64,000 nt of DNA from Methylocystis sp. MJC1 (GCF_026427715.1 NZ_CP107558.1:1091001-1155000), one strand, 5' to 3'. Shown: positions 1 to 8,716, counted from the first letter of the stretch. The notes: a model not told the origin generated them from the sequence alone. A program made the numbers and translations.

Positions 1-1157
1 CCGACGGAAATTTTGTCTCCTCCGATCAGATCGACGACGAGCGGATAGAAAGTGCCGAGAAAGACCGTGAAGGCGGCTGCGCTGAGCAGCGCATTGTTGA
101 GAGCGAGCCCGCTCTCTCGGCTTACCATCCCGAACGAAGAGCCGGTTTTCAGTATTGGCGCACGGATCGCGTAAAGCACCAGGGCGCCGCCGGTCGAAAG
201 CGCAATCAGCAGCAGAATGAATTCGCCGCGCGCGGGATCCTGTGCGAACGCATGCACGCTTGTAAGCACGCCGGAGCGCACCAGAAACGTGCCGATGAGG
301 CTGAGTGAGAAGGTGAGGATGCCAAGTAGAATCGTCCAGCTGACCAGAGCGTTACGACGCTCGACGACCAGCGCGGAGTGCAACAGGGCAGTTCCTGCCA
401 GCCAAGGCATCAGCGAAGCGTTTTCGACCGGATCCCAAAACCACCAGCCGCCCCAGCCAAGCGTATAATAGGCCCAAGCGCTTCCAAGAGTGATGCCGAT
501 CGTTAGAAAGCTCCAAGCTGCGAGCACCCATGGCCGCACCCAACGGGCCCAGCAGGCGTCGACCTTTCCCTCGATGAGCGCGGCGACCGAGAACGAGAAG
601 GCCATCGAGAAGCCGACGTAGCCCAAATACAGAAAAGGGGGGTGAAGAGCCAATCCGGGATCTTGCAAAATCGGGTTGAGGCTCGCGCCGTCCGCAGGCG
701 GATTCGGTAGAATCGCAAAGGGATTCGACGTTAGGACGATGAAGCTGAGAAAGCCGACGCCGATCATCCCATGGACCGCGAGCGTTTTGCTGCGCAATCC
801 GTCGGGGATGTTTTCGCCAAATAGGGCGACCGCGGCTCCAAAGATTGCAAGGATCAAGACCCACAGCAGCATAGAGCCTTCGTGGTTCCCCCAGACTCCG
901 GAGATCTTATAGAGCAGCGGCTTGGTGGTGTGCGAATTTGCAGCGACCACTTGCAGCGAAAAGTCTGACGTAACGAACGCGTAGGTGAGACTCGCGAAGG
1001 CGATGACGACGAAGACCAGTTGTCCCAGCGCGGCTTGGTCTATGAGCGATGCAATAGCCGCGTCACGGCGCCTCGCGGCAACGAACGGTGCGACCGCCTG
1101 CACGAACGAGAGCGCCAAAGCTAGCAAGAGAGCAAAATAACCGACCTGGGCTGACAT
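1..1157 (-). CDS. ccmF: Cytochrome c haem lyase subunit CcmF (3' end outside window)
   Basis: The N-terminal 385 codons of CcmF are visible, starting at the ATG at 1157 (MSAQVGYFALLLALALSF) and running off the left edge. CcmF is the large multi-spanning inner-membrane component of the System I machinery that attaches haem to apocytochrome c. The family hallmark, the tryptophan-rich WWD domain, is present as WGGWWFWDPVENAS, with further conserved stretches such as KISGVWGNHEGSMLLW and DPGLALHPPFLYLGYVG. Several hydrophobic segments are evident. The family is usually about 640-660 residues, so roughly 60% is seen. It diverges from hemA, so two haem-related genes share one intergenic region. Confidence 0.95.
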   Translation of the reverse strand, partial: MSAQVGYFALLLALALSFVQAVAPFVAARRRDAAIASLIDQAALGQLVFVVIAFASLTYAFVTSDFSLQVVAANSHTTKPLLYKISGVWGNHEGSMLLWVLILAIFGAAVALFGENIPDGLRSKTLAVHGMIGVGFLSFIVLTSNPFAILPNPPADGASLNPILQDPGLALHPPFLYLGYVGFSMAFSFSVAALIEGKVDACWARWVRPWVLAAWSFLTIGITLGSAWAYYTLGWGGWWFWDPVENASLMPWLAGTALLHSALVVERRNALVSWTILLGILTFSLSLIGTFLVRSGVLTSVHAFAQDPARGEFILLLIALSTGGALVLYAIRAPILKTGSSFGMVSRESGLALNNALLSAAAFTVFLGTFYPLVVDLIGGDKISV

Positions 1158-1506
1158 AGTTAGGAACCCTTCCAAAGTAAGAGTATTAACGAGCTAAAAT
1201 GTGGCTTTAGTGAGCCGTGTAATTATCTGATTTCAAAAATCGACAAGTATGACAAGTGGAATGAGATCGTGCAACGAAATCTCTGAAATTACTGCAGCTC
1301 GTGATACGCAGATGCAGGCTATAATGCGGCAATCAGGGTGTTTTAAGGCATACATTAAACGAAGCTGAACTTAGAAATATGCCCTGCGCGCAATTTAAAC
1401 AACATTCAACTGTAAAACGCTTTCCGGCATGTGCGAGTCCTGCTTCTTGTGAACGGAATAATAAGCGTTAAGGGCTCTAGCCCGTAAAAGAATGCAAAGG
1501 TCTGCT
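1158..1506. other. Intergenic region between ccmF and hemA
   Basis: This AT-richer stretch separates the divergent ccmF and hemA starts and must hold both promoters. I looked for an FNR/FixK-type dyad (TTGAT-N4-ATCAA), often reported upstream of hemA in relatives, and found none. No convincing -35/-10 pair, riboswitch or terminator was recognised by eye. The AAAGG at 1496-1500 is the hemA ribosome-binding site. Confidence 0.6.
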
Positions 1507-2790
1507 ATGATGTATCGGCGATATTTCGAGGCCGCCGTCACCCGTCTTAAAGACGAGCGTCGCTATCGCGTCTTCGTGCATCTCGAACGCGATGTAGAGA
1601 GCTTCCCGCTCGCCCGCTGGCACCGCGACGACGGTGGCGTCGAGGATGTGACCGTTTGGTGCTCCAACGACTATCTCGGCATGGGCCAGCACCCCGAGGT
1701 GATCTCCGCCCTAATCGGCAGCGCTGGCAGGATTGGCGCGGGGTCGAGCGGCACGCGCAACATCTCCGGCACCAGTCTCGCTATCGTTGAGCTCGAGCGT
1801 GAACTCGCGGACCTCCATGGCAAGGAGGCCGCACTGGGCTTCACCTCCGGCTGGATCTCCAATCTCGCGGCGATTTCGACGATCGCCGATCTCCTGCCCA
1901 ATTGCGTTATCCTTTCGGACGCCTTGAATCACAATTCGATGATTGAGGGGGTGAAACGCTCGCGCGCCGAGCGGAAGATCTTCCGCCACAATGATCTCGC
2001 CCATCTCGAAGAGCTGCTGATCGAAGCGGGCGACCGGCCCAAGCTGGTCGTCTTCGAGAGCCTCTACTCGATGAACGGCGATATCGCCCCGGTCGCCGAA
2101 ATCGCTTCCCTGGCCGAGAAATTCGGCGCGATGACCTATGTCGACGAGGTGCATGCAGTCGGCATGTATGGCGCGCGCGGCGGCGGCATCTGCGAGCGGG
2201 AAAACATCATGGGGCGCATCGACGTGATCGAGGGCACGCTCGCAAAGGGCTTTGGCACGATGGGTGGCTATATCGCCGGCGACGCAGTGGTGATCGACGC
2301 GGTCCGTTCCTATGCGGCGGCCTTCATTTTCTCCACCGCAATGCCGCCGTCGGTCGCCGCGGCTGCCTGTGCGGCCGTGCGTTTCCTGAAGCGCCGGCCG
2401 GATCTGCGGGCGGCGCATCAACGCGCGGCGCATATCACCAAGCATGCGTTGTCGACCGCCGGCCTGCCGGTGCTCGACAATGGCTCGCATATCGTGCCCG
2501 TGATGGTGCGCGACGCGGAGCTGTGCAAGGCCGCGAGCGACTTGCTGCTCACGTGCCACGGCGTCTATATCCAGCCGATCAACTATCCGACCGTGGCCAA
2601 GGGCTCAGAGCGCCTGCGCATCACGCCGACGCCGCGCCACACGCAGGCGCATATCGTGCAACTCGTCGAGGCGCTGGTCGATGTGTGGCATAAGCTCGGC
2701 ATTGCGTTTGAAGAGCCGGCGCATCTTCACGTCGACGAAAAGGGGGACGGCCACTGCAACTATCCAAAGATTGATTTTGCGGCTCTGTGA
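1507..2790 (+). CDS. hemA: 5-aminolevulinate synthase
   Basis: This is the pyridoxal-phosphate enzyme that condenses glycine with succinyl-CoA to give 5-aminolevulinate, the first step of tetrapyrrole synthesis by the C4 (Shemin) pathway of alphaproteobacteria. The protein opens with the family pattern [17 protein letters not shown], contains [10 protein letters not shown], the substrate loop [13 protein letters not shown], the [10 protein letters not shown] cofactor motif, and the Schiff-base lysine in [16 protein letters not shown] (about K247). I chose ATG 1507 because AAAGG ends 6 bases upstream and the preceding in-frame ATG at 1492 overlaps that site. The 427-residue length is slightly longer than usual because of a C-terminal tail. 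It diverges from ccmF. Confidence 0.96.
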   Translation: MMYRRYFEAAVTRLKDERRYRVFVHLERDVESFPLARWHRDDGGVEDVTVWCSNDYLGMGQHPEVISALIGSAGRIGAGSSGTRNISGTSLAIVELERELADLHGKEAALGFTSGWISNLAAISTIADLLPNCVILSDALNHNSMIEGVKRSRAERKIFRHNDLAHLEELLIEAGDRPKLVVFESLYSMNGDIAPVAEIASLAEKFGAMTYVDEVHAVGMYGARGGGICERENIMGRIDVIEGTLAKGFGTMGGYIAGDAVVIDAVRSYAAAFIFSTAMPPSVAAAACAAVRFLKRRPDLRAAHQRAAHITKHALSTAGLPVLDNGSHIVPVMVRDAELCKAASDLLLTCHGVYIQPINYPTVAKGSERLRITPTPRHTQAHIVQLVEALVDVWHKLGIAFEEPAHLHVDEKGDGHCNYPKIDFAAL

Positions 2791-2962
2791 ATCGACGAAC
2801 TTTGTGATCGATTGAGGGACAACGTGAGATTGCTCTCGCGCGCCGCGCCGACAAAGTAGAGTTCACCAACGCGCTCGAATATTCATCGGCGATCGGGATT
2901 ATCGACGCCGCTAAGGAACGAAGTGAAGTTGAGGTAACAATCCATCGAGAAGGAAAAAACCG

Positions 2963-3310
2963 ATGCGTTCGCTAGGATTCGCGTTTCTGCTGCTTTCAAG
3001 TTCAACGGCGATGGCCCAGCTCTCGATTCAAGATCCTTCATTGTCCAATTACAACAAGTGTCTGAACGAGGCTACCGAGGATAACGAACTGAGGAAGGTC
3101 GGGACTCAGACTTCCTATAGCTGTTATGGGAGCACAGCGCGCAGCTGGTATGAGGCTTTGTCTGGTGATAAGCAGGTTCACGACAAAAATGGCCTCTTTG
3201 TTGCCCGCTATTATGGGGAGACGGGATATTGCGCTCACCAGATAGAGGACGCGACAGGTAAACCGCTTTCGACTTATATCTGCGAAATAGTCACAGATGC
3301 GCCAAGATAG
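2963..3310 (+). CDS. Small exported protein of unknown function
   Basis: A 115-residue protein with a clear signal peptide (LGFAFLLLSSSTAMAQ, cleavage after AMA) and a mature part of about 97 residues with five cysteines, some probably disulfide bonded in the periplasm. An AGAAGGA-type ribosome-binding site lies just upstream of the ATG. I do not recognise the family. It stands alone between hemA and the left border of the decayed conjugative element, so it may be the last intact chromosomal gene before the insertion. Confidence 0.7.
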   Translation: MRSLGFAFLLLSSSTAMAQLSIQDPSLSNYNKCLNEATEDNELRKVGTQTSYSCYGSTARSWYEALSGDKQVHDKNGLFVARYYGETGYCAHQIEDATGKPLSTYICEIVTDAPR

Positions 3311-3459
3311 GCATCGGCCATCGTGGGTCTGTCTGAAATTTTTGCGTTGGCGGCTCCTTGCGGGATGTTCAGACGAACAGGTCTAGCGGAACGGCGAAAT
3401 GATGGAGTTCAAGGGAAGCCATTTTTGACGGGAAGTGGTCCGTTTGGGCGTGCGCTAGT

Positions 3460-3900
3460 CCGTGGCGTATTCCGCACGAGCGCATCGTACCCGCAGCAAA
3501 ATCGACAGGCTGGACTGTGACGACAATTCGCAAACCCTGCGACGGAATGATCCCGCCCTTGTCTTGGGCGCCGTCACGATCCCGGCGATCCGCGTCGCCG
3601 ATGAAAGGCCCGAAGCCGCACGACGACCGCCCCACGATGATCTTGATCGCATCGTCAGCCGGCGCCGACTGGGGGACGGCCGGCCCCGGCACACTCTCGA
3701 TCATCGGCACGCGAACGAAGTCCCCGCCTTTCGCGGAGCCAGCCTCGAGCCGACCTTCGCGATCGGCGCGGCGCCATCTCGTCAGCTGCTGCGGATGGAC
3801 GCCATAGCGCCGGGTGCCAGACAAGCGTCGACGGCCTCGCGCTTCAGCGCTTCCGGCCACACCCTGGCCCCGCCGCGCGTGCGCTCGATGTCCGCGCCGC
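3460..3900 (-). pseudogene. IS66-family accessory gene remnants (tnpA/tnpB-like)
   Basis: In two minus-strand frames there is an IS66 Orf1-like sequence: RVWPEALKREAVDACLAPGA in one frame continues as RRYGVHPQQLTRWRRADREG in another, then a VRVPMIE...IKIIVGR-type end. Beyond it, IIPSQGLRIVVTVQPVDF resembles the start of IS66 TnpB, with its initiator ATG apparently changed to ATC. A frameshift and internal deletion are needed to read through. The DDE transposase gene is not present. This insertion probably truncated the trb operon after trbD. Confidence 0.6.
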
Positions 3901-3920
3901 CTTGCTCGGCTCCGACGCCG

Positions 3921-4080
3921 CAGGCCGGCCAGCCAGAGCCGCAGGCCGAGCCCAAGCGCCGCGGCGAGCGTGCTGTTCAGGATGGCGTTCGACCTCGGCG
4001 CGCGAGAAAGATCGGCTCGGTGAGCGCCCGTCGGACAGGAACGCGGAAGCCTCCGACAGCGACGTCGATGGAAGGATCTC
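3921..4080 (-). pseudogene. trbD: trbD remnant (conjugal transfer protein)
   Basis: Two overlapping minus-strand frames together reproduce TrbD, a small inner-membrane protein of the Trb mating-pair apparatus. The first gives DVAVGGFRVPVRRALTEPIF, the second NAILNSTLAAALGLGLRLWL, so a frameshift lies between them. The reading follows trbC directly, as in intact trb operons. The C-terminus is replaced by IS66-like sequence. Confidence 0.72.
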
Positions 4081-4088
4081 GTTCTCAA

Positions 4089-4320
4089 TCAGATCAGCGC
4101 TCCGTCGCCGAAGGAGAAGAAGGACAAAAAGAAGCTGGAGGCGGCGAAGGCGATCGACAGGCCGAAGACAATTTGCACCAGCCGCCGGAAGCCGCTCGAG
4201 GTGTTGCCAAAGGCGAGGGTCAGTCCGGTCGTGATCATGATGATCACCCGATGATCTTGGCGACGGACCCTTCGATCGATTGCAGGCGCGGACGCAACAA
4301 GGCGTCGATTTGAAACCTAT
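4089..4320 (-). pseudogene. trbC: trbC remnant (conjugal pilin-like)
   Basis: The minus strand reads LQSIEGSVAKIIG, then after a one-base shift VIIMITTGLTLAFGNTSSGF and IVFGLSIAFAASSFFLSFF, ending at a stop at 4089-4091. This is the characteristic two-helix C-terminus of alphaproteobacterial TrbC. The signal-peptide part is missing. The position between trbB and trbD remnants agrees with the usual operon order. Confidence 0.82.
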
Positions 4321-4820
4321 TCATGGACGTCTCCAAAGGGGACGGCCTGGACGGTGGTGAGTTCGATCAGCCGTCGCTCTCTCCCGCAGCCCGGCCAGAA
4401 CAGCGATGATCTGGATAGTTTCGGAGATCAGGGCGCGCGGAACCGTCACGACGGCTTCCTGAATGAGTTGTTCGACGCGGCGTAGCGCACCCAGCGACGA
4501 TCCGGCGTGAATGGTGCCGACGCCGCCGGGATGTCCCGTGCTCCAGGCCTTGAGAAAATCGAGCGCTTTGGTGCCGCGCACTTCCCCGATTGGAATGCGG
4601 TCAGGGCGAAGCCTCAAAGGCGGTCCTTGATGCGCATGGACACGAGATTGGGGGCGGCGCATTGCAGTTCGCGCGTGTCTTCGATCAGGACGACGCGGAC
4701 GTTTTTCCTCTCAGAGACCGACGCGCGAAAACTTGCCGCTTGATTTTTCGCCATGACGCCTGCTGCAACGTAATCGTCGAGCGAGAACACTGCGACCGCC
4801 GGCTTGCGGATGGTAAGGCC
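4321..4820 (-). pseudogene. trbB: trbB remnant (conjugation ATPase), Walker A deleted
   Basis: TrbB is a VirB11-type hexameric ATPase of type IV secretion. The minus strand reads TIRKPAVAVFSLDDYVAAGV, then SERKN joined directly to VRVVLIEDTRELQCAAPNL. The intervening GGTSSGKT (Walker A) stretch of the family is deleted. A stop follows at 4614-4616, and the gene resumes in another frame with LRLRPDRIPIGEVRGTKALD and STGHPGGVGTIHAG, ending at 4321. The N-terminus is absent: the sequence is fused at about 4815 to a relaxase fragment. Clearly non-functional. Confidence 0.88.
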
Positions 4821-5281
4821 TGGGCGTCATCGGGCGAGACGATGAACCGGAAATGATGTCGGTCGCTCTGGCAACGCCCCGCGAAGTTGCGCGCATCCGC
4901 CTCGTCGCCATTGGCGCCAAACATTCTTCCGGGGGCGCCGTCGCGGGTGACGCTATCGCGTTGCAGATAGGTAAGATGCGCTGGGAGCGGTGCCAATTTC
5001 GGACCGTGGCGCGCGACGCGCGCTTTGATCACAACGCCGCGGGAATGGGAGGTCAGGCCGTGCAGCGCCGAGAGGCCCGCCGCGCGCCCGTGGCCGAAGG
5101 TGCCACACCCCTTTCCGCGCGCGGCCGAATGATGCAGACCGCCCGCCTTCTGCGTGGCGGTCAGCACTCGCGAGACGAAGCTCCTTGTTCTTCCCGGCTT
5201 CGTCGAGCGGATACGGCCCGGCCGGACACGAATGTCGTCGTCACGCAATATGACGAAGCGCAGACGAGGTGAAAATTTTGG
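4814..5281 (-). pseudogene. Relaxase N-terminal remnant (DUF3363/VirD2-like)
   Basis: The minus-strand frame gives RDDDIRVRPGRIRSTKPGR, then VVIKARVARH, PLPAHLTYLQRDSVTRDGAP and DRHHFRFIVSPDDA. These match the N-terminal domain of alphaproteobacterial relaxases that nick the transfer origin of conjugative elements. The sequence stops matching after SPDDAQAL and passes straight into trbB, so the catalytic C-terminal parts and any traG-like gene between were deleted. No good start codon is evident, and the 5' boundary is approximate. Confidence 0.78.
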
Positions 5282-5395
5282 AGTCTCCTCAAAGACATAT
5301 GCAAAATGACAGGCTGCGCCCCAAAAGCACAGCCTGTGACAATGCATTGAAGCGCAACGACAACGGCCTCCGGACCAAGCCACAGGCTGTCCCTT

Positions 5396-5986
5396 TTATC
5401 CTGCCTTAGCTCGGTCGCTTGCGCTCCCTCGGCGGAACTGTCGCGCAAAGGCGCGAGGACGTTCTCTATGCTGCGAAAATGTGAGAGGGAGGTCATCGGG
5501 ACGCTTGCGGGACTTGGCGAGCGACGAAAAGGCCGCCGGGGCGCAAGAGAACAGCAAGCGATGATGCATATCTGTCGCAAAAATACTGACGTCTCGTTGC
5601 GCTGAAAGGAGAAGGTGACGCACCGCCTTCTCTGTTCTCGGAATATCCTCGACGCTATCCGTCGAGCCCTTATACGCTCGATCATTTGACGCTTCGCATG
5701 CTACAAAAATTTGCGAATGAGCGGCATCGGGTGGCAGGGTAACATACCTTGTGGGAAGCTCATTGAAGTGGAGCTCAGACGAAAGTTGCGCGACATAATC
5801 CGTCGTCTCGGTTGGTAAGGAACGACCACGAAGATAGTCTTCGCAACGCTTCGGGCCGGCGTTGTAAGTCGCCAGAAAGCCGCGTTCGCCGTATCGGTCG
5901 AGCAATTCGCTGAGATAGGCCGCGCCGGCATGAATATTGTCATGCGGATTGAATGGATCCGGACCGAGTGAGTAGCGCACCTGCAA
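5396..5986 (-). pseudogene. Lytic transglycosylase, C-terminal half (cut by inversion)
   Basis: This minus-strand open frame begins abruptly at about 5986 with LQVRYSLGPDPFNPHDNIHA and continues GAAYLSELLDRYGERGFLAT YNAGP, the second half of an SLT-type lytic transglycosylase domain. It runs to a stop at 5396. The catalytic-glutamate half is absent here and lies on the opposite strand at 6256-6603. Such transglycosylases open peptidoglycan for conjugation machineries and sit next to traF in intact elements. Confidence 0.85.
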
Positions 5987-6255
5987 AGGGGCGCTGCTCA
6001 TCAAGCGGATCGCCGCGTTGCCCGGGCAGAAAGTCTGCCGGGGGGATCGCATGATCTCGGTCGATGGAAGCGTCGTCGCCGAAGCAAACGCGTGCGACCA
6101 CGCTGGCTGCGATCTACCGCGTTGGAACGGATGTTTCACACTCCTTCCCGGCGAAATTTTCCTTCTCAATTGGGACCGGCCTGCATCGCTCGACGGCCGT
6201 TACTTTCTCGCGTTTCCTGTCAAAGCCATTGTCGGGCGCAAAGCCCATTTGGACC
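5987..6255 (+). pseudogene. traF: traF (S26 peptidase) C-terminal half, inverted
   Basis: The plus strand reads GALLIKRIAALPGQKVCRGD, then LPRWNGCFTLLPGEIFLLNW and SLDGRYF...VKAIVGR, the C-terminal half of a TraF-type S26 signal peptidase, which matures conjugative pilins. KR in IKRIAALPGQ would be the catalytic lysine region. The matching N-terminal half is on the minus strand at 6612-6818. A frameshift near 6240 precedes the end (KPIWTEEE in another frame). It forms one inverted block with the transglycosylase N-terminal half. Confidence 0.82.
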
Positions 6256-6603
6256 GAAGAGGAACGACTGATAATCAATCAATTCTTTTGCGTCAGGCTA
6301 AACGTGCACACAACGAGTCTGGGCCGACCGGCGAGTTTGCGGGCGATTGTCGTGGTCTCGCTCCGCGCCCTGATGGCTACCCCCGTGCAGGGCGAAACGT
6401 CACGCCGCGCACCTACGGCGCATGAGACCTCGCTACGTCTCGTTATCTCCAATTCGATGATTGAAGCCTCTCAGCGCTTCCATCTCCCGGTTCGTTGGCT
6501 CCGCGCCGTAATGCGCGCCGAGAGCGACGCCGATATCGGAGCGGTCTCCAAAAAAGGCGCGATCGGGCTTATGCAAATCATGCCGGAGACCTATGCCGGG
6601 TTG
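6256..6603 (+). pseudogene. Lytic transglycosylase, N-terminal half, inverted
   Basis: The plus-strand frame contains MIEASQRFHLPVRWLRAVMR followed by AESDADIGAVSKKGAIGLMQ and IMPETYAGL, the catalytic half of an SLT lytic transglycosylase (E in AVMRAES is the expected general acid). Similarity ends at GL at about 6603. Read on the original strand, PETYAGL would join LQVRYSLGPDPF at 5986, restoring a complete domain. This shows the split came from an inversion rather than from two separate genes. Confidence 0.85.
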
Positions 6604-6611
6604 GGCAATTA

Positions 6612-6818
6612 TCCACGCGCCGCGAGCCAGTCGGCGAGAGGCTCCGGCGGTCCGGCGACAACGAGATCGGCGATTGCGAGCGCGCTGTACGGACGGGCGG
6701 CGTAGAGTCCGACGGACGCGCTGGCCGAAGCATTCTAGACGAGAAGCGGCTGACGGGTCCCTGTGAAGGTCGACGCGATTGCGCAGAGTGAAGCGAGCGC
6801 GAGGGCGAGCGTTCTCAT
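6612..6818 (-). pseudogene. traF: traF (S26 peptidase) N-terminal half with in-frame stop
   Basis: From the ATG at 6818, which overlaps the DUF2840 stop as ATGA, the minus strand reads MRTLALALASLCAIAST (membrane anchor), then PLLV, a TAG stop, and NASASASVGLYAARPYSALA, DLVVAGPPEPLADWLAARG. This is the N-terminal half of TraF including the position of the catalytic serine region. It breaks at about 6612, where the inverted segment begins. So the gene is both interrupted by a stop codon and broken by the inversion. Confidence 0.82.
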
Positions 6819-7102
6819 GAGCATCGCTCCATCGCCGCGCGCAGCAGCCAGGCGCGATGACGTTCGCGCGAATTGGCCCGTGGCAGCAGCCCGGCCGCAA
6901 GGTGGTTGTGCACATGCCGCCAATGGTCCGGACAGACCTCGTGCGGGAAGTAGCCGAGCGCTTCGACGGCGTCGATGGCGCGAAGGACACGTTGCATCTT
7001 TTCCCAACCGACGGTCCTCAGCAAAATCTCCGCCCCCGGCTTTACGCCCGGGATAGTCGAGCAGGGTTCCCTGGCGCCGGGCCAAGGCGGTCGGAGTGGC
7101 AC
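6815..7102 (-). pseudogene. DUF2840 protein remnant
   Basis: The minus strand encodes GAEILLRTVGWEKMQRVLRA, IDAVEALGYFPHEVCPDHWR and HVHNHLAAGLLPRANSRERH, followed by RAWLLRAAMERCS and a stop. This resembles the C-terminal half of DUF2840 proteins, which accompany traF in alphaproteobacterial conjugative elements. About half of the usual N-terminus is missing. The stop overlaps the traF start, showing an operon before decay. Family assignment is from memory of the pattern. Confidence 0.65.
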
Positions 7103-7291
7103 AGAGCGTAAGCGTTACATTGGAAGGCGACGCCGCTTTCGGCCAGATGGCGCCTATTGCACGCGTATCGCGCGTGAGGAGTCGTGGGCGTTCTTTCTTC
7201 TCTTAACGGCTGGCTGTTTGCCCTATCGGCAATGGTTGGATGAAGGGCACAGGACGTTAGAAGGAATCCGAAGGATTCCGAAGTTAGTACG

Positions 7292-7711
7292 TTAGGAGCG
7301 CCGTGAATAACGCAGTGACAATGGCTTAGGCACCATTTTCTTTGTGAGTTCCTTGACGCGCCGGGTGCCGACGAGCGGGATGATGTGTCGGTGAATACGG
7401 CCTGTGTCGGTGCCGATCGTGGTCGGCCTCTTCGGGCGACCGCCTTTGCCGAGGATCAATCCGGCTTCCAGATCGCGCAGATACAACGCGCAATGCTCCT
7501 TGACCGTGATCGCCTTGTGATCGAGCTGCCGCTCTTCCGCAGGGTTGCGGCCTTTGGCGATGCGGCCGAGTTGAATCTTGGCTTCCTGGCGGGCCGCTTC
7601 TGGTGTCCATACCCCATGCAGGCCGAAACCTGGAAGCTCGTCGTCCTAGATGAAATAATCCCTGTCGCGACTAACCGCAGCGTCGACGATTCTCTTGGTC
7701 AGCTTGACCAT
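7292..7711 (-). pseudogene. int: Tyrosine integrase remnant with in-frame stop
   Basis: The minus strand starts at ATG 7711 with MVKLTKRIVDAAVSRDRDYF I, meets a TAG stop, and continues in the same frame as DDELPGFGLHGVWTPEAARQ, then EHCALYLRDLEAGLILGKGG and a core-binding domain to about 7326. The catalytic C-terminal domain (R-H-R-Y) is absent. The pattern is that of phage/ICE integrases with an N-terminal arm-binding domain. It lies about 130 bases from a tRNA 3' fragment, the usual arrangement for an element integrated into a tRNA gene. Confidence 0.82.
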
Positions 7712-7840
7712 AAAGCACTTTCGGAATGATTCCTACCCTGCTTTCGCGGAAGCACCACGGAAGCGTGCGGATGGAAAATCTCGGTTGGCGCAGCGTGCTC
7801 TCGGCGATGATCTAATTCAAGAAAAACCAACAGTCATAGT

Positions 7841-7878
7841 GGCAGAGGTCAGAGGTTCGAATCCTCTCGGGCGCGCCA
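7841..7878 (+). other. tRNA-Arg 3' fragment, probable attachment-site remnant
   Basis: The 38 bases form the 3' half of a tRNA: an anticodon-stem end (GGCAG), variable loop AGGTC, T-arm AGAGG-TTCGAAT-CCTCT, acceptor strand CGGGCGC, a G discriminator and CCA. There is no matching D-arm or 5' acceptor strand (GCGCCCG expected) upstream. The sequence fits alphaproteobacterial tRNA-Arg. It most likely is the att copy left at the element end; the intact tRNA copy is not in this window. Confidence 0.75.
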
Positions 7879-7968
7879 TAAACAAGGGCGTGTGTCGGTT
7901 CTCCCCAACATCTTCGGCCGGGTGGTCGCGCTCGGCGACCGCGGGGGCTTTTCAAAGGGCGCGCGGGT

Positions 7969-8244
7969 TTAAGGGCGCGGCCGGAGATTTGAGGCGCCGA
8001 GCCTGTCGACGAGCGCGTGACCGACCGAGGCGGCCTTGGAGGCGACGCCGCCGGCGAGGTCGTCGCCTATCGGCGCAGCGAAGCTCTTTTCCGCTTTGGC
8101 CGCCGCCTGCCGCGGTTCCGTCGTTTGCCCGACCGGCGTCCAGTGAATAAGAAGCGCCGCGATCAGGCCGAGAGCGGCATTGGCAAAAGCAGCGCGCAAC
8201 AGCGCGGCGAGGGCGACCGTTTGCCGGATAAGGCTTTCAAACAT
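7969..8244 (-). CDS. Small membrane-anchored hypothetical protein
   Basis: A 91-residue frame from ATG 8244 (MFESLIRQTVALAALLRAAF) with one strong hydrophobic helix (about residues 10-35) followed by a hydrophilic, alanine-rich tail. I do not recognise the family. The ribosome-binding site is weak (GGA 14 bases upstream). It lies just right of the conjugative-element border, so it may be the first chromosomal gene on that side. It may not be real. Confidence 0.4.
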   Translation of the reverse strand: MFESLIRQTVALAALLRAAFANAALGLIAALLIHWTPVGQTTEPRQAAAKAEKSFAAPIGDDLAGGVASKAASVGHALVDRLGASNLRPRP

Positions 8245-8428
8245 GATGAACGTCCATTTCAAACAAGCGTATTAAATTCAAGCAATCGGTTGAAGCAAAA
8301 ATAAGGCAAAGATCGAGCCCGCCGGTCACTCGGTCGATAACGTCGCCGCACGGCGCGCGGCGACCTCGGACACTCCGTCGAGATCGGCGCCACGCCTTCG
8401 ACAAGGCGCAGCGGCGACGAACGGATTA

Positions 8429-8716
8429 TTACTTCTGCTTTCTCACACAAGTGTCGAAAGCATCATCTGCTTCTCGGGCCATATTTGGGTTTGCGTAGAT
8501 TCGCAGCGCCAAGAAATCGCTCGCTTGTCCCGTAAGGCCATGACGTCGAGCGACGGCCGTTTGCGACTCATAGGCGCACATCGTCACGTGCCTGTCGGCG
8601 CCGCGAACGCGCCTCTGTGAGGCTGCCACCGATGGCTGTGCCGCCGACAGAGTGAAAAAGACGGCGAGGCCGCGAAACGTCAAATCCAGTGGTCGAAGCG
8701 GTCGCGTATGCAGCAT
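8429..8716 (-). CDS. Small exported hypothetical protein
   Basis: From ATG 8716, preceded by AAGGAG at a slightly long spacing, the frame encodes about 95 residues with a signal peptide (FRGLAVFFTLSAAQPSVAAS). The mature part has two cysteines and the pattern TMCAYESQTAVARRHG and ADDAFDTCVRKQK. No known family is recognised. It resembles other short periplasmic proteins scattered through this window. Confidence 0.5.
   Translation of the reverse strand: MLHTRPLRPLDLTFRGLAVFFTLSAAQPSVAASQRRVRGADRHVTMCAYESQTAVARRHGLTGQASDFLALRIYANPNMAREADDAFDTCVRKQK

Larger units (their letters stand above)
3369..7878 (-). mobile_element. Decayed integrative conjugative element (Tra/Trb type) beside a tRNA-Arg 3' fragment
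   Basis: About 4.5 kb contains no intact gene but a colinear series of recognisable fragments. On the minus strand from right to left these are integrase, DUF2840, traF, lytic transglycosylase, relaxase, trbB, trbC and trbD, then an IS66-like remnant. This is the known order of conjugation modules in rhizobial-type elements with large blocks deleted. Every piece carries frameshifts, stops or truncations. The right end is a tRNA-Arg-like 3' fragment beside the integrase start, the expected attachment-site geometry. The left border is uncertain, and no tRNA copy is seen there. Confidence 0.88.

Noticed and set aside
1158-1506. FNR/FixK box upstream of hemA
   Set aside because: No TTGAT-N4-ATCAA dyad could be found by eye on either strand.
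2791-2962. Short open frame (EIALARRADKVEFTNALEYS) between hemA and the exported protein
   Set aside because: It has no start codon or ribosome-binding site of its own and no recognised family; could be a gene relic but cannot be supported.
5396-6603. Two independent lytic transglycosylase genes on opposite strands
   Set aside because: The halves are complementary rather than overlapping and traF is split at the same borders, so one inversion explains both.
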